A stretch of 53,104 nucleotides of DNA from CAZIZT01 sp964544085. GTDB lineage: Bacteria; Campylobacterota_A; Desulfurellia; Desulfurellales; Hippeaceae. Both the position numbers and the translations under genes were made by a program. This document shows positions 27,181 through 35,802 of this stretch, in pieces. The notes below the pieces were generated by a model that did not search any database, was not told the DNA's origin, and saw only the letters and a program-made list of their open reading frames with translations. The DNA lies in the NCBI GenBank assembly GCA_964544085.1, contig CAZIZT010000008.1, positions 1 to 53,104 of the forward strand, read 5' to 3'. Each line of letters starts with the position of its first letter. Position 1 is the stretch's first letter.

Positions 27181-27735
27181 CTATAGTTTTGGTGGTGTTA
27201 GTCCCATCTGTCGCTGATACTTGCCCTTCTTGTCGGCGTAACTCACCATGCACTCTTCATCGGCTTCGAAAAAGAGCACCTGTGCTATGCCTTCAAACGC
27301 ATAAACCTTTGCCGGAATTGGCGTTGAGTTGCTGATCTCAATAGTCACATAGCCTTCCCACTCTGGCTCAAAAGGAGTCACGTTCACAATCAAACCGCAG
27401 CGTGCATACGTGGACTTACCCACACAGATGGTCAGTATATTGCGTGGTATTCTGAAATACTCAACACTCTTTGCAAGAACAAAGCTGTTTGGCGGTATGA
27501 TGCACACCTCACCCTTGAAGTCCACATAATTCCTGTGCGTGAAATTCTTTGGATCAACAATCGTGTTATTAACATTGGTGAATATCTTAAACTCATCAGC
27601 TATCCTCATATCGTAGCCGTAACTGGAGACGCCGTATGAAATCACACCGTCTCTGACCTGCCTCTCTGCGAAGGGCTCAATCATGCCCTTCCTTGCCTGC
27701 TCTATTATCCATCTGTCATTCTTGATACCTGCCAT
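27181..27735 (-). CDS. dcd: dCTP deaminase
   Basis: Converts dCTP to dUTP, the route to dTTP. The 184-residue trimeric enzyme shows K-S-T-Y-A-R-C-G-L, V-T-P-F-E-P-E-W-E-G with the catalytic Glu, and I-A-Q-V-L-F-F. Whether it is monofunctional or also removes pyrophosphate is not clear. It sits 2 bp after a small unknown gene and 13 bp before yebC. Confidence 0.95.
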   Translation of the reverse strand: MAGIKNDRWIIEQARKGMIEPFAERQVRDGVISYGVSSYGYDMRIADEFKIFTNVNNTIVDPKNFTHRNYVDFKGEVCIIPPNSFVLAKSVEYFRIPRNILTICVGKSTYARCGLIVNVTPFEPEWEGYVTIEISNSTPIPAKVYAFEGIAQVLFFEADEECMVSYADKKGKYQRQMGLTPPKL

Positions 27736-27737
27736 CT

Positions 27738-28052
27738 CTACGGACCTTCCCTTTTCACAATTTTACCTGCAAAGTAAAGCAAAAACCATTTCTTTTTTTC
27801 CTTTATCTCATCCTCGTAATCGAATTTGATGCGCTTTATCGAGTCGTCATCAAAGCCAACCCTGTTTTCCTCCAACAGTTTTTCAAGCGATATCATGTAT
27901 TCAACAAGATCCTCAAGTTCCTCTATAACAGCGTGATGGGAACCTTTTTTCAGTATCACATCCAGGAAACGCAACACATCCTCATAGGAAATCTCCCTTA
28001 TTCCTTCCTCAAGATCCTGTTCGAAAAACGGATCCATAAGCTTATCATCCAT
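27738..28052 (-). CDS. Small acidic protein of unknown function
   Basis: A 104-residue, helix-rich, strongly acidic protein with no family I recognise. The first half is rich in D and E (E-E-G-I-R-E-I-S-Y-E-D-V), the end is basic and aromatic (K-K-K-W-F-L-L-Y-F-A-G-K). GGAG seven bases before the ATG supports the start. It is the first gene of the long operon behind the 28139-28166 promoter and abuts dcd by 2 bp. Confidence 0.6.
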   Translation of the reverse strand: MDDKLMDPFFEQDLEEGIREISYEDVLRFLDVILKKGSHHAVIEELEDLVEYMISLEKLLEENRVGFDDDSIKRIKFDYEDEIKEKKKWFLLYFAGKIVKREGP

Positions 28053-28138
28053 CGAAGCACTCCTTTTGTACTTTCAACACATAAGACATGCAAAAGATAA
28101 GAAAAAACCGCCCCGACAACATGGATTTTACCAAAAAA

Positions 28139-28166
28139 ATACTACCTATATGCTACGCTTTTTCAA
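28139..28166 (-). promoter_or_regulatory. Promoter of the dcd-to-peptidase operon
   Basis: TTGAAA (28166-28161), 16 bp, TAGTAT (28144-28139) on the minus strand, just downstream of the flagellar terminator. The mRNA leader before the first gene would be about 80 nt. Confidence 0.55.
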
Positions 28167-28174
28167 GTATAAAA

Positions 28175-28208
28175 AATAAAAGAAGAAAGGGGCAATACCA
28201 GCCCCTTT
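28175..28208 (-). terminator. Intrinsic terminator after fliS
   Basis: Minus-strand AAAGGGGC (28208-28201) pairs with GCCCCTTT (28193-28186) around a 7-nt loop and is followed by a T-rich run (CTTCTTTTATTTTTT). It begins 24 bp after the fliS stop and closes the flagellar unit. Confidence 0.88.
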
Positions 28209-28231
28209 GAGGATTGTTACAAGCGGGCGGC

Positions 28232-28615
28232 TTACTCTTCCTTTTTCATCACATCGGTGTTCCAGATCTGTGTCATCTTTTCAAGGTATCTCACAACTAT
28301 ACCAAACTCCTCAGGGTTTTCGGCGGAGTTTGCCTCAAGGGTTTTCTTGATGAGAAAATTGTAAAGGGCCGTAAGGTACTCAACCGTCTCCCTGTCTGTA
28401 TTTGGATCGAGGGAGTCTCTTAGCGCCATTAGAATTCCACTTACCCTGTTTAAGCTATCTATTTTTGTTTCGATATCCTTTTCTTCAATAGCTTTATAGG
28501 CTTTTTTGGCAAATCCAAGAGCTCCTTCATAAAGCAGGGAAACAATCTTTAACTTGTCAACCGTCGTCGAGATTAGAACATCTTTGTACATGTTGTAAGC
28601 CTCATTGGGGGTCAT
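28232..28615 (-). CDS. fliS: Flagellin export chaperone FliS
   Basis: A 127-residue helical chaperone that holds the flagellin C-terminus before secretion. It begins M-T-P-N-E-A-Y-N-M-Y and has L-L-Y-E-G-A and the S-L-D-P-N-T-D region typical of FliS. Shine-Dalgarno GGAGG lies 7 bases upstream. It overlaps flaG by 4 bp and is last in the fliD-flaG-fliS unit. No flagellin gene is in the window. Confidence 0.92.
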   Translation of the reverse strand: MTPNEAYNMYKDVLISTTVDKLKIVSLLYEGALGFAKKAYKAIEEKDIETKIDSLNRVSGILMALRDSLDPNTDRETVEYLTALYNFLIKKTLEANSAENPEEFGIVVRYLEKMTQIWNTDVMKKEE

Positions 28616-29007
28616 TGGGATACCTCCTTACTATCGAAAATAATACCCACCACCTCGGAGAGCTTCTTCTGCAAATTTATGACCTCCTTGGGTGGAATCT
28701 CGCGTATAACCTTTCCCGTCTTTGCATCGATAACCTTAACAACAAGGGATTTAATAGCCTCGTTGTAGACAAATTTCACATCCTTGTTAAGGATGCTTAC
28801 ATTCTCGTTTATTTTGGCAATAACCTTTTTGAGCTCCTGGGGTGAAAGTGTCTTTTTCGTAGCCGATGCACCCTCGTTTTTGCTCGTCTTTTGTACCTGC
28901 GTATTGCTATTGGTCTGCTGTATCTTTTGAGCGTTTTCGCTGTTGATCTTTGCCTGTGTGTTAACCGATGAACCCTGATCAATCTTGTTCAACATAACTC
29001 CAGACAT
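28612..29007 (-). CDS. flaG: FlaG family flagellar protein
   Basis: A 131-residue protein with a low-complexity N, Q, S-rich first half and the conserved FlaG core in the second half (V-K-V-I-D-A-K-T-G-K-V-I-R-E-I-P-P-K-E). FlaG affects filament length in relatives. GGAGG six bases before the ATG supports the start. It lies between fliD and fliS, its usual place. Confidence 0.88.
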   Translation of the reverse strand: MSGVMLNKIDQGSSVNTQAKINSENAQKIQQTNSNTQVQKTSKNEGASATKKTLSPQELKKVIAKINENVSILNKDVKFVYNEAIKSLVVKVIDAKTGKVIREIPPKEVINLQKKLSEVVGIIFDSKEVSQ

Positions 29008-29028
29008 GGCTTGCCTCCAGAATTGCCA

Positions 29029-30402
29029 TCACTTCTTGTTATTCTCAAGGCTGTCGAATACACGCTGCATATAATCGCTTTGACTCTTTAGCATTCCGAT
29101 ATACTCGTCCATCTGAGCGAAGGTCATAGTCATCATAACCCTTTCCTGCTCCAGCTGCTTGTTCATAGCGGCTATCTGCTCATCCAGACTATCTATTCTG
29201 TTCTGCAGATAGCTCTTTTCAAGCTCAATCGCACCATTGGTTGTGGTCATCTGATAGAGACGTGAATGCAGCACGTTCAGGAAACCATCGTCCTTTCCCG
29301 TTGAGGTCTCATCAAGGAACTTCTTAACATCGGAAAAGTGGTTCTGTAAGGCGTCCAGGAACTTCTGCGTATCCAGGCTCATCTTGCCGCCCTTATCGAT
29401 GTCTATCCCAAGATCAGATAGGTAAGAGATGGATGAGTTGTCACCACCGTACCTGCTCATCAGAATGTTCTGAAGCGTTGTCCTTACCGACTGAATCGTA
29501 GAGTTGCAGAAGAAAGCATCCGCTACATTCTTCTGATCGTCGTACTTTGAGTTCTTGGCTATATAATCCATCACATCGTTGTAATCATCAACTATGTTTT
29601 GCATATCCTTAAGAAGCTTATCGTAATCGGTTTTGATATATACCGAGAAAGAGCCTGTGTTTTTCAGTTTTACATCAAGACCTGGTATATAATCCTGCAG
29701 ATCATTGGAGTGCGAGGTGACAGACACACCGTCTATTGTGAGTGTAGCGTCTGTTGAAGCAATATTAGGCGTTGTATCGGCTGTTCCAAATGTCAGTGTG
29801 GTATCATTTTCAAGTATAGTCAGGTTGTTGTTTGTTCCTTCAGGCGTCTTTAACACAACCACATAACCGGTACCGTCGTTGATCAGGCTCGCTGTTAAGC
29901 CTGACCCATTGCTGTTTATAGCATCAACGAATTGCTGAAGCGTTGTAGGCGTGTCCGTAAGAAGGTTGTTATCGAGATTGATCTGGTACTGCTTATCACC
30001 AATTTCATACGTGAATGTACCGCTCCCCACACTCACTATACTATCCGAAGTAGACGACACACTTTCGTTGGCTATCCAGGTCTCTCCCTGGGCGAGCGTT
30101 GTAACATCAAAGTTGTGCACTCCAGAAGCAGGATTGCCCGTTATGGTGGCCTCTGCCAGGGATGGATCGCTAACGGAAGCCTTCTGCAACGTAAGATCTG
30201 TCAGCATTGTATTGGCATCACTCATGAGTTTGACTATCTTGGACTCAAGGGTGTCAAAGGTCTGGTAGTAGGATTCATACTGAACCTTCTCAGTCTGCTT
30301 CATGAGAATAGGCTTTTTGTCCACATCTATCAATTTATCTATAAGACCCTGCAAGTCCATTCCGCTTCCCAGTCCCAGAACGTTGACGGCTCCTATATCC
30401 AT
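29029..30402 (-). CDS. fliD: Flagellar hook-associated protein 2 (filament cap)
   Basis: Cap protein that helps flagellin monomers assemble at the filament tip. It opens with G-L-G-S-G-M-D-L-Q-G-L-I-D-K-L-I, the FliD N-terminal signature, and ends in a coiled coil that mirrors it. The frame opens with GTG at 30411, but ATG at 30402 has AAGGAGG eight bases upstream and is chosen; the protein is then 457 residues. A sigma-28-type promoter lies just upstream. Confidence 0.93.
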   Translation of the reverse strand: MDIGAVNVLGLGSGMDLQGLIDKLIDVDKKPILMKQTEKVQYESYYQTFDTLESKIVKLMSDANTMLTDLTLQKASVSDPSLAEATITGNPASGVHNFDVTTLAQGETWIANESVSSTSDSIVSVGSGTFTYEIGDKQYQINLDNNLLTDTPTTLQQFVDAINSNGSGLTASLINDGTGYVVVLKTPEGTNNNLTILENDTTLTFGTADTTPNIASTDATLTIDGVSVTSHSNDLQDYIPGLDVKLKNTGSFSVYIKTDYDKLLKDMQNIVDDYNDVMDYIAKNSKYDDQKNVADAFFCNSTIQSVRTTLQNILMSRYGGDNSSISYLSDLGIDIDKGGKMSLDTQKFLDALQNHFSDVKKFLDETSTGKDDGFLNVLHSRLYQMTTTNGAIELEKSYLQNRIDSLDEQIAAMNKQLEQERVMMTMTFAQMDEYIGMLKSQSDYMQRVFDSLENNKK

Positions 30403-30426
30403 AATCCTCACCTCCTTCCATTAACA

Positions 30427-30453
30427 GTATCGGACAAAAGCTGGCGAACTTTA
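30427..30453 (-). promoter_or_regulatory. Sigma-28 (FliA) promoter of fliD-flaG-fliS
   Basis: On the minus strand TAAAGTTC (30453-30446), 11 bp, TCCGATAC (30434-30427). The enterobacterial sigma-28 consensus is TAAAGTTT-N11-GCCGATAA, so spacing is exact and 13 of 16 bases match. It overlaps the flhB stop codon and sits 25 bp before the fliD start, as expected for late flagellar genes. Confidence 0.8.
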
Positions 30454-31515
30454 ACCTGTTTTTGTTCCCTTGATGCGGTAGACGTAGGCTAAGATTTCGG
30501 CAACAGCATGATAAAGCTCTTCTGGTATATACTCATCAATTTTAACCTTCTTGTAAAGTTCGCGTGCAAGCTGGGGCTTCTCCACTACTGGCACATCGTG
30601 TTCGAGTGCTATCTCTTTTATCCTTTCTGCAATTCTGTTCAGGCCTTTAGCAACAACCTTGGGCGCCTTCATGCTTGTTTCTTTATAGCTAAGAGCAACG
30701 GCGTAATGGGTTGGGTTGGTAACCACCACATCAGCCTTTTTTACCTCCTCCATCATCCTGCGGCGTGCAAGCTCCATCTGTAGCCTTCTTATGCGCTGCT
30801 TTACGTGTGGATCGCCCTCCATCTGCTTGTACTCGTCCTTAATCTCCTTGGGACTCATGCGTATGCTCTTTTCAAAATTGTAGCGCTGAAACAGATAATC
30901 GAGTATTGCCATAAACAGTATGAAAATAAGCACATACAATCCCACTTTGAAAATGCCTCTAAGCAGCGCGATGAATACCTGCTGCTCTGTAGTGTCTGTG
31001 AGTGTAAGCCAGAACGGCAAAGACGCCTTGATGAACAGGTATAATATGTAGGAAATAACTATAAGCTTCAGAATAGATTTTACCATCTCACCAAAGGAGC
31101 GCAGCGAAAATAGATTCTTGAAGCCGTTTACCGGATTGAGCTTATCCAGCTTTAACTCCAGAGCCTTTGGCGCAAACATGAATCCAACCTGGGCAACATT
31201 CACAAGAAAAGAGACCACAACCATCACTATCAAAAACGGCAACATGATCTTAAACATGATGTAGGTTATCTGCTTGACCAGATAGGGAAATGTATCCACG
31301 TTTAGATGGAAGTTTGCAGCCATTGTCACAAACTGGACGAATGTCTGACGAAAATACTCCCCGAGTGCTGATGCATTGAAGTAGAAGAATATGAGTCCCG
31401 CCGCTAAAATCATGGCGGTGTTCAATTCAACCGACTTTGCTACCTGACCCTTCTCTCGCGCCTCCCGGCGCCGTTTAGGTGTCGCCGGTTCGGTTTTTTC
31501 CTCATCGTCTGGCAC
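30451..31515 (-). CDS. flhB: Flagellar export switch protein FlhB
   Basis: Inner-membrane component of the flagellar type III export gate, 354 residues. N-terminal E-K-T-E-P-A-T-P-K-R-R-R-E-A-R-E-K-G-Q-V is diagnostic. Four membrane segments follow, then the cytoplasmic domain with the self-cleaving N-P-T-H at 267-270, which switches export from hook to filament substrates. It follows fliR by 1 bp. Confidence 0.97.
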   Translation of the reverse strand: MPDDEEKTEPATPKRRREAREKGQVAKSVELNTAMILAAGLIFFYFNASALGEYFRQTFVQFVTMAANFHLNVDTFPYLVKQITYIMFKIMLPFLIVMVVVSFLVNVAQVGFMFAPKALELKLDKLNPVNGFKNLFSLRSFGEMVKSILKLIVISYILYLFIKASLPFWLTLTDTTEQQVFIALLRGIFKVGLYVLIFILFMAILDYLFQRYNFEKSIRMSPKEIKDEYKQMEGDPHVKQRIRRLQMELARRRMMEEVKKADVVVTNPTHYAVALSYKETSMKAPKVVAKGLNRIAERIKEIALEHDVPVVEKPQLARELYKKVKIDEYIPEELYHAVAEILAYVYRIKGTKTG

Positions 31516-31516
31516 G

Positions 31517-32302
31517 TCACTTCCCTCCTAATATCGCATAGACAATACTCAAAGCCTGCTGATAGTAGCTGCTTATCACGCCAGCCGAATAGGCAAAAGT
31601 AATACCCAAAACAAACAGGCCGATACCTATGCTTAAAGGAAACGCAACAATCATAACATTTATCTGCGGCATAACCCGGGCGATTATACCGAAGACAACG
31701 TTTGTTATAAGCAGGGCAATTATAGCAGGAGAGAGCACCTTGAATGCAATGCCAAACATCATCACAACAAGATGATTAAAGGCGTTGAACAGGGATTTTC
31801 CTGCAACAAATCCGCCAACCGGAATGAGTCTGAAACTGTCTGCCATTGCTCTAATAAAAACATAGTGTCCATCTATGATCAAAAAAACAAGTATGGCGAA
31901 AATGCTCGCAAACTCAGAGAGAATAGAGATCTGAACGTTCTCCTCAGGGCTTAAAACGTTGGCAATAGAGAATCCCATCATGAAACCAACAAGCTGTGCA
32001 CCAAGCTCTATACCAGCCCATACGAAGTGTATGCATATCGCCATAGCCACAGCCAGCAACAGCTCCCTTACGGTTATCATTGCAATGTTCAACACGGTAA
32101 AATCGGGAAGCTGTATATAGCCCTTTACAACAGGATACAGTGCAAGCGAAAACACAAATGCAAAGGCAATCTTAACCTGCGGCGGTATGGCAGAGGATGA
32201 AAACACAGGAGCCACAACGATAATCGCTGAAACCCTCAGCAATATAATCAAAAAAGTAAAGAAAACGGCAAGAGAGCCGTTGAAGTTTACAAGCTCACTC
32301 AT
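31517..32302 (-). CDS. fliR: Flagellar export gate protein FliR
   Basis: A 261-residue multi-spanning membrane protein (about six hydrophobic segments) of the FliPQR export channel. It shows L-R-V-S-A-I near the start and G-A-Q-L-V-G-F-M-M-G-F-S in the middle. It lies 1 bp after fliQ and 1 bp before flhB. Confidence 0.95.
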   Translation of the reverse strand: MSELVNFNGSLAVFFTFLIILLRVSAIIVVAPVFSSSAIPPQVKIAFAFVFSLALYPVVKGYIQLPDFTVLNIAMITVRELLLAVAMAICIHFVWAGIELGAQLVGFMMGFSIANVLSPEENVQISILSEFASIFAILVFLIIDGHYVFIRAMADSFRLIPVGGFVAGKSLFNAFNHLVVMMFGIAFKVLSPAIIALLITNVVFGIIARVMPQINVMIVAFPLSIGIGLFVLGITFAYSAGVISSYYQQALSIVYAILGGK

Positions 32303-32303
32303 A

Positions 32304-32573
32304 TCACTTGATCAATGTGGGAACAGAATTGTACAGCTGCACTGTATAGTTGACAATGAGTTTGGTCATCCAGGGTGCAAGAAATATGAGAGACACGGCA
32401 ACCGCAATGATCTTCGGTATAAAGGTTAAGGTCATCTCCTGTATCTGGGTAACAGCCTGAAATACACTAACTATCAAACCAGCAACGAGGCTTATCACAA
32501 GTATAGGCATGGACAGAAGCAGTGCAACCTCCATGGCATTTTTTCCAAGGGCAATTACCGTTGATATATCCAT
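32304..32573 (-). CDS. fliQ: Flagellar export gate protein FliQ
   Basis: An 89-residue protein with two membrane helices, part of the FliPQR pore. The Q-A-V-T-Q-I-Q-E-M-T-L-T-F-I-P-K motif between the helices is characteristic. It sits between fliP and fliR. Confidence 0.95.
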   Translation of the reverse strand: MDISTVIALGKNAMEVALLLSMPILVISLVAGLIVSVFQAVTQIQEMTLTFIPKIIAVAVSLIFLAPWMTKLIVNYTVQLYNSVPTLIK

Positions 32574-32581
32574 CGCTCACC

Positions 32582-33337
32582 TCACAAATGAAAGCTCTTA
32601 AACAGAGACAGAACAACCAGATTCCACCCATCTGCAAGAACAAACAGCAAAAGCTTGAACGGTAAAGAGATCATAATAGGGGGCAGCATCATCATACCCA
32701 TACTCATTAGGATACTCGAAACAACCATGTCAATGATCAAAAACGGAATGTAAAACATAAAGCCCATCTCAAAAGCAGTCTTGAGCTCACTGATGATAAA
32801 TGCAGGTATCAGTATTCCAAGCGATAGCTCCTGCGGGTTCTTGGGGTTTTTCTTGTGAGCAACGCGCAAAAAGAGCGCAATATCCTTCTGTCGAGTCTGC
32901 TTCAACATAAATGCCTTTAACGGAGCTGCTGCCCTCTTGTATGCCTCCTCAAGGCCTATTTTGTTATCGGCAAGCGGCTTATAGGCATCGTTGTAGATCT
33001 TATTTATCTGGGGCATCATAATGAAGATTGTGAGAAACAACGCAATGCCTATCAGAATCTGATTGGGGGGCATCTGCTGGGTACCCAGTCCCTGCCTGAG
33101 AATGGCAAGCACCACGATAATGCGTGTAAATGAAGTCATCATAATGAGAATCGATGGTGCAAGGGCAAGTACTGTGAGTATAACCAGCAGCTTTATAGCC
33201 TCCGCCACCTGAGGCGGATTGCTGGTAGCACCAAGATTTATGCTTATGGTGGGATTCGCAACGGCAAAGGCTACAGTACACAAACCAACCACCATTGCCG
33301 CTACAGCTATAGCAACACTAATCGCTCTTTTCATCAC
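32582..33337 (-). CDS. fliP: Flagellar export gate protein FliP
   Basis: A 251-residue export-gate subunit with a cleavable signal-like N-terminus (about 1-27) and four later membrane segments. Motifs include P-S-I-L-I-M-M-T-S-F-T-R-I-I-V-V and G-M-M-M-L-P-P-I-M-I-S-L-P-F-K. Two Met codons stand at the start and either could be used. It overlaps fliO by 20 bp. Confidence 0.96.
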   Translation of the reverse strand: MMKRAISVAIAVAAMVVGLCTVAFAVANPTISINLGATSNPPQVAEAIKLLVILTVLALAPSILIMMTSFTRIIVVLAILRQGLGTQQMPPNQILIGIALFLTIFIMMPQINKIYNDAYKPLADNKIGLEEAYKRAAAPLKAFMLKQTRQKDIALFLRVAHKKNPKNPQELSLGILIPAFIISELKTAFEMGFMFYIPFLIIDMVVSSILMSMGMMMLPPIMISLPFKLLLFVLADGWNLVVLSLFKSFHL

Positions 33338-33644
33338 CGTCCACCGTTAGCTCAGCAATCTTCCTTATTCCTTCACCTACACCGAGCAGAAAGAGCCTTC
33401 CACGAACCTTCACCATAACAATGTAATGCTTGTTGTCTATGTAGAGTTTGTCCACAATCTGCATGTCCCGGCTCTTGAACCGGCCTGCAATATTGATACG
33501 CTTCAGCAGATAGACGGCAAGAAACATCAGCGCAAGTACAACCAGCAAACTGCCAAAAGCCTTGAGTGTATAGGAAACGTAGTCGATTTTCTCCGAAGCG
33601 TAGCATTCAGCAGGAATCAGTAGCAAAACAGGCAAAAATCTCAT
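33318..33644 (-). CDS. fliO: Flagellar biosynthesis protein FliO (FliO/FliZ family)
   Basis: A 108-residue protein with a signal peptide (1 to about 16), one membrane segment (about 32-48, rich in L, V, A) and a short cytoplasmic beta-rich tail containing V-D-K-L-Y-I-D-N-K-H-Y-I-V-M-V-K. FliO helps FliP assemble. It overlaps fliN by 4 bp and fliP by 20 bp. Assignment rests on architecture and gene order. Confidence 0.8.
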   Translation of the reverse strand: MRFLPVLLLIPAECYASEKIDYVSYTLKAFGSLLVVLALMFLAVYLLKRINIAGRFKSRDMQIVDKLYIDNKHYIVMVKVRGRLFLLGVGEGIRKIAELTVDGDEKSD

Positions 33645-33967
33645 TTCTTTACATTTAGTTCCATGAGATCTTCCCGGGTGTAGATGTTGATGATCCTGAT
33701 GGCAAATTTGTTGTCCAGAACGATCACTTCTCCTGCACCAAACGACTGGTCCTCGATCGAGATATCAATGTATTCTCCAGCCATCTTGTTGCTCTTTATC
33801 ACATCATTTACCTTCCACTTGAGAAAATCTCTCAGTTTGACCTTTACTTCAGCAAGATCGAAGAAAAGGGTTACCGGTATATCGTAGTAGTTTTTAAAGC
33901 GTTCCTTGGCCTTCTTGCTTTCCTGTCTTTTGCTTTCTTGCGTCTTCTCCTGTTTCTTCTCGCTCAC
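33641..33967 (-). CDS. fliN: Flagellar motor switch protein FliN
   Basis: A 108-residue C-ring protein. After a Lys/Glu-rich N-terminal tail (1 to about 25) comes one SpoA domain: D-I-P-V-T-L-F-F-D-L-A-E-V-K-V, then G-E-V-I-V-L-D-N-K-F-A-I-R-I. It lies between fliL and fliO with 4-bp overlaps; fliM, which usually stands between fliL and fliN, is absent here. Confidence 0.88.
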   Translation of the reverse strand: MSEKKQEKTQESKRQESKKAKERFKNYYDIPVTLFFDLAEVKVKLRDFLKWKVNDVIKSNKMAGEYIDISIEDQSFGAGEVIVLDNKFAIRIINIYTREDLMELNVKK

Positions 33968-34491
33968 TGGATTATAAACTCCGTAAAATAGATTTTTCTT
34001 ACCAGGTTCCTGTTAAGCGCCCGATTGATGGCGGTGATTAACTCTTTTTTGAGTTCCTCCTTGCCACTAACCGAAAGCAAGTCATCCGATGTTTTAGCTG
34101 AAATGGTGTTGATTATCACGTCCCTTATGATTGCATCCTCCAGCGACATGCCGGTGGACTCCTCCTCCTTCTTGGCTTTTTTGGCGCCACTTTTGGCTTC
34201 AAGCAAAACCAGTTTTATCTTCAGATATCTGTCACCACCTGCATCGGCAAGGTTAACAATTATTGGACCTATGACCACAGGCTCAAGATTGGTTTCTGCA
34301 ACAGGGCCAGCCTCCTCCTGTGCCTGCTGCTCGGTGTGTGCCGCCTCCTTGGCGGGCGCCTTCTTCTTTCCGCCGAGCACAAACATCTTGACAGCTACGC
34401 CAGCTACAGCAAGCACCACAACAGCAATGATTATTATCAGCAGCTTACCTTTGCCTTTCTTTTTTTTGCCCTCTTCCTTCTCCTCAGCCAT
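33964..34491 (-). CDS. fliL: Flagellar basal body-associated protein FliL
   Basis: A 175-residue inner-membrane protein near the stator. After a short Glu/Lys-rich cytoplasmic start comes one membrane helix (about 17-38: L-L-I-I-I-I-A-V-V-V-L-A-V-A-G-V-A), an Ala/Glu linker and the periplasmic FliL domain with P-V-V-I-G-P-I-I-V-N-L-A and R-D-V-I-I-N-T-I-S-A-K-T-S-D-D-L. The open frame extends much further upstream, but that part runs into the divergent argD gene; the ATG at 34491 has GGAGG eight bases upstream and is the start. It overlaps fliN by 4 bp. Confidence 0.92.
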   Translation of the reverse strand: MAEEKEEGKKKKGKGKLLIIIIAVVVLAVAGVAVKMFVLGGKKKAPAKEAAHTEQQAQEEAGPVAETNLEPVVIGPIIVNLADAGGDRYLKIKLVLLEAKSGAKKAKKEEESTGMSLEDAIIRDVIINTISAKTSDDLLSVSGKEELKKELITAINRALNRNLVRKIYFTEFIIQ

Positions 34492-34522
34492 GCCTATCAC
34501 CTCCACGAGTGTGCTTGTTTCC

Positions 34523-34551
34523 TTACTACCATAAAAATCGCAAAATTGCAA
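34523..34551 (-). promoter_or_regulatory. Possible promoter of the fliL operon
   Basis: TTGCAA (34551-34546), 17 bp, TAGTAA (34528-34523) on the minus strand. Spacing is good but the -10 is imperfect. No sigma-54 motif was found here. Confidence 0.35.
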
Positions 34552-34585
34552 AACCTTGAAAGCCTCACTCTTCCAAGCTTTTTTC

Positions 34586-34613
34586 TTGACAAAGGGTTTC
34601 GGCGCGGTATAAC
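34586..34613 (+). promoter_or_regulatory. Promoter of the argD-recA-alaS operon
   Basis: TTGACA (34586-34591), 16 bp, TATAAC (34608-34613). It reads toward argD, divergent from fliL, giving a leader of about 20 nt. Confidence 0.75.
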
Positions 34614-34641
34614 CTAACCTGAGAGTCAAAGGGGTGAAAAC

Positions 34642-35802
34642 GTGGACGTATTCGAAGAAAGCGCCACATATCTGATGAACACATACAAAAGATATCCTGT
34701 TTGCTTTCAAAAAGGCAAAGGTGTCTATCTGTGGGATACGCAGGGCAAAAAGTATCTGGACTTTCTTGCCGGTATTGCTGTCAACACGCTGGGGCACGCC
34801 CACCCAGCTCTGGTTGGCGCTATCACACAACAGGCGAAGCAGCTTATACATGTATCCAACCTCTATCACATCCAGCAACAGGCAAAACTGGCAGCCATGC
34901 TTGCCAAAAATAGCTGCTTTGATAAGGCCTTTTTCTGCAATTCCGGTGCTGAGGCAAACGAGACAGCCATAAAGCTTGCAAGACTCCACAGGCCCGGTGC
35001 TTACAGGATTATCTCACTGGAGAATTCGTTTCACGGCAGAACCCTGGCAAGCCTTGCAATGACCGGGCAGAGAAAGTACAGGGAGCCCTTTGAGCCGATG
35101 CCGGATGGATTCACATATGCAAAAGCCAACGATCTGGATGATGTTGCATCCAAGATAGACAAACAAACCTGCGCCGTAATTGTGGAATTTATACAGGGTG
35201 AGGGCGGGATTATTCCGCTTGAGGAAGAGTTTGTCCATGGCTTAAGGGAGCTCTGCGACGAACACGATCTGTTGCTGATCGCTGACGAGATACAGACCGG
35301 CTTGGGCAGGAGCGGGAAACTATTTGCATATGAGCACTACGGTATAGAACCGGACCTTGCCACGCTTGCCAAGGGGCTTGCTGGCGGCGTTCCAATAGGC
35401 GTGCTGCTTGCCAAGAAAGCCATAGCCGATAAATTCGAACCGGGTATGCACGGATCAACATTCGGTGGCAATCCACTTGCGTGCAGTGCAGCAATAGCCG
35501 TGCTTGAAACAATCATAAACGAGAACCTTGTAGAGCACGCAAGAACAGTAGGTGATTATCTCAAAGAAAGGCTCATGAATATAAAATCGAACAGGGTAAA
35601 ACGCATAAGCGGTATGGGGCTCATGATTGGCATAGAGTTAACAGAGCCTCAGGACGCCGATGATCTTATTAAAAAGGCACTGGAAAACGGTATACTTATC
35701 GGAAAAGCTGGAAATGCAACCGTTAGAATCGAGCCACCTTTGATAGTGGAAAAAAGAGAAATCGATACCCTTATTGAATTTCTGGAAAACAGCTTAACAT
35801 GA
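34642..35802 (+). CDS. argD: Acetylornithine aminotransferase
   Basis: A 386-residue PLP enzyme that makes N-acetylornithine from N-acetylglutamate semialdehyde and glutamate; ArgD can also serve lysine synthesis. Motifs: F-C-N-S-G-A-E-A-N-E, the PLP-contact D-E-I-Q-T-G-L-G-R-S-G, and L-A-K-G-L-A-G-G-V-P-I-G with the Schiff-base Lys. Start is GTG with AAAGGGG seven bases upstream. It overlaps pgpA by 4 bp and heads the plus-strand operon. Confidence 0.93.
   Translation: MDVFEESATYLMNTYKRYPVCFQKGKGVYLWDTQGKKYLDFLAGIAVNTLGHAHPALVGAITQQAKQLIHVSNLYHIQQQAKLAAMLAKNSCFDKAFFCNSGAEANETAIKLARLHRPGAYRIISLENSFHGRTLASLAMTGQRKYREPFEPMPDGFTYAKANDLDDVASKIDKQTCAVIVEFIQGEGGIIPLEEEFVHGLRELCDEHDLLLIADEIQTGLGRSGKLFAYEHYGIEPDLATLAKGLAGGVPIGVLLAKKAIADKFEPGMHGSTFGGNPLACSAAIAVLETIINENLVEHARTVGDYLKERLMNIKSNRVKRISGMGLMIGIELTEPQDADDLIKKALENGILIGKAGNATVRIEPPLIVEKREIDTLIEFLENSLT

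Noticed and set aside
34492..34641. Sigma-54 promoter before fliL
   Set aside because: Flagellar middle genes often use sigma-54, but no GG-N10-GC pair with the right flanks was found here.
34492..34989. N-terminal extension of fliL by 166 codons
   Set aside because: It runs through the divergent promoter region and into argD. The ATG at 34491 has a good Shine-Dalgarno and begins the normal FliL protein.
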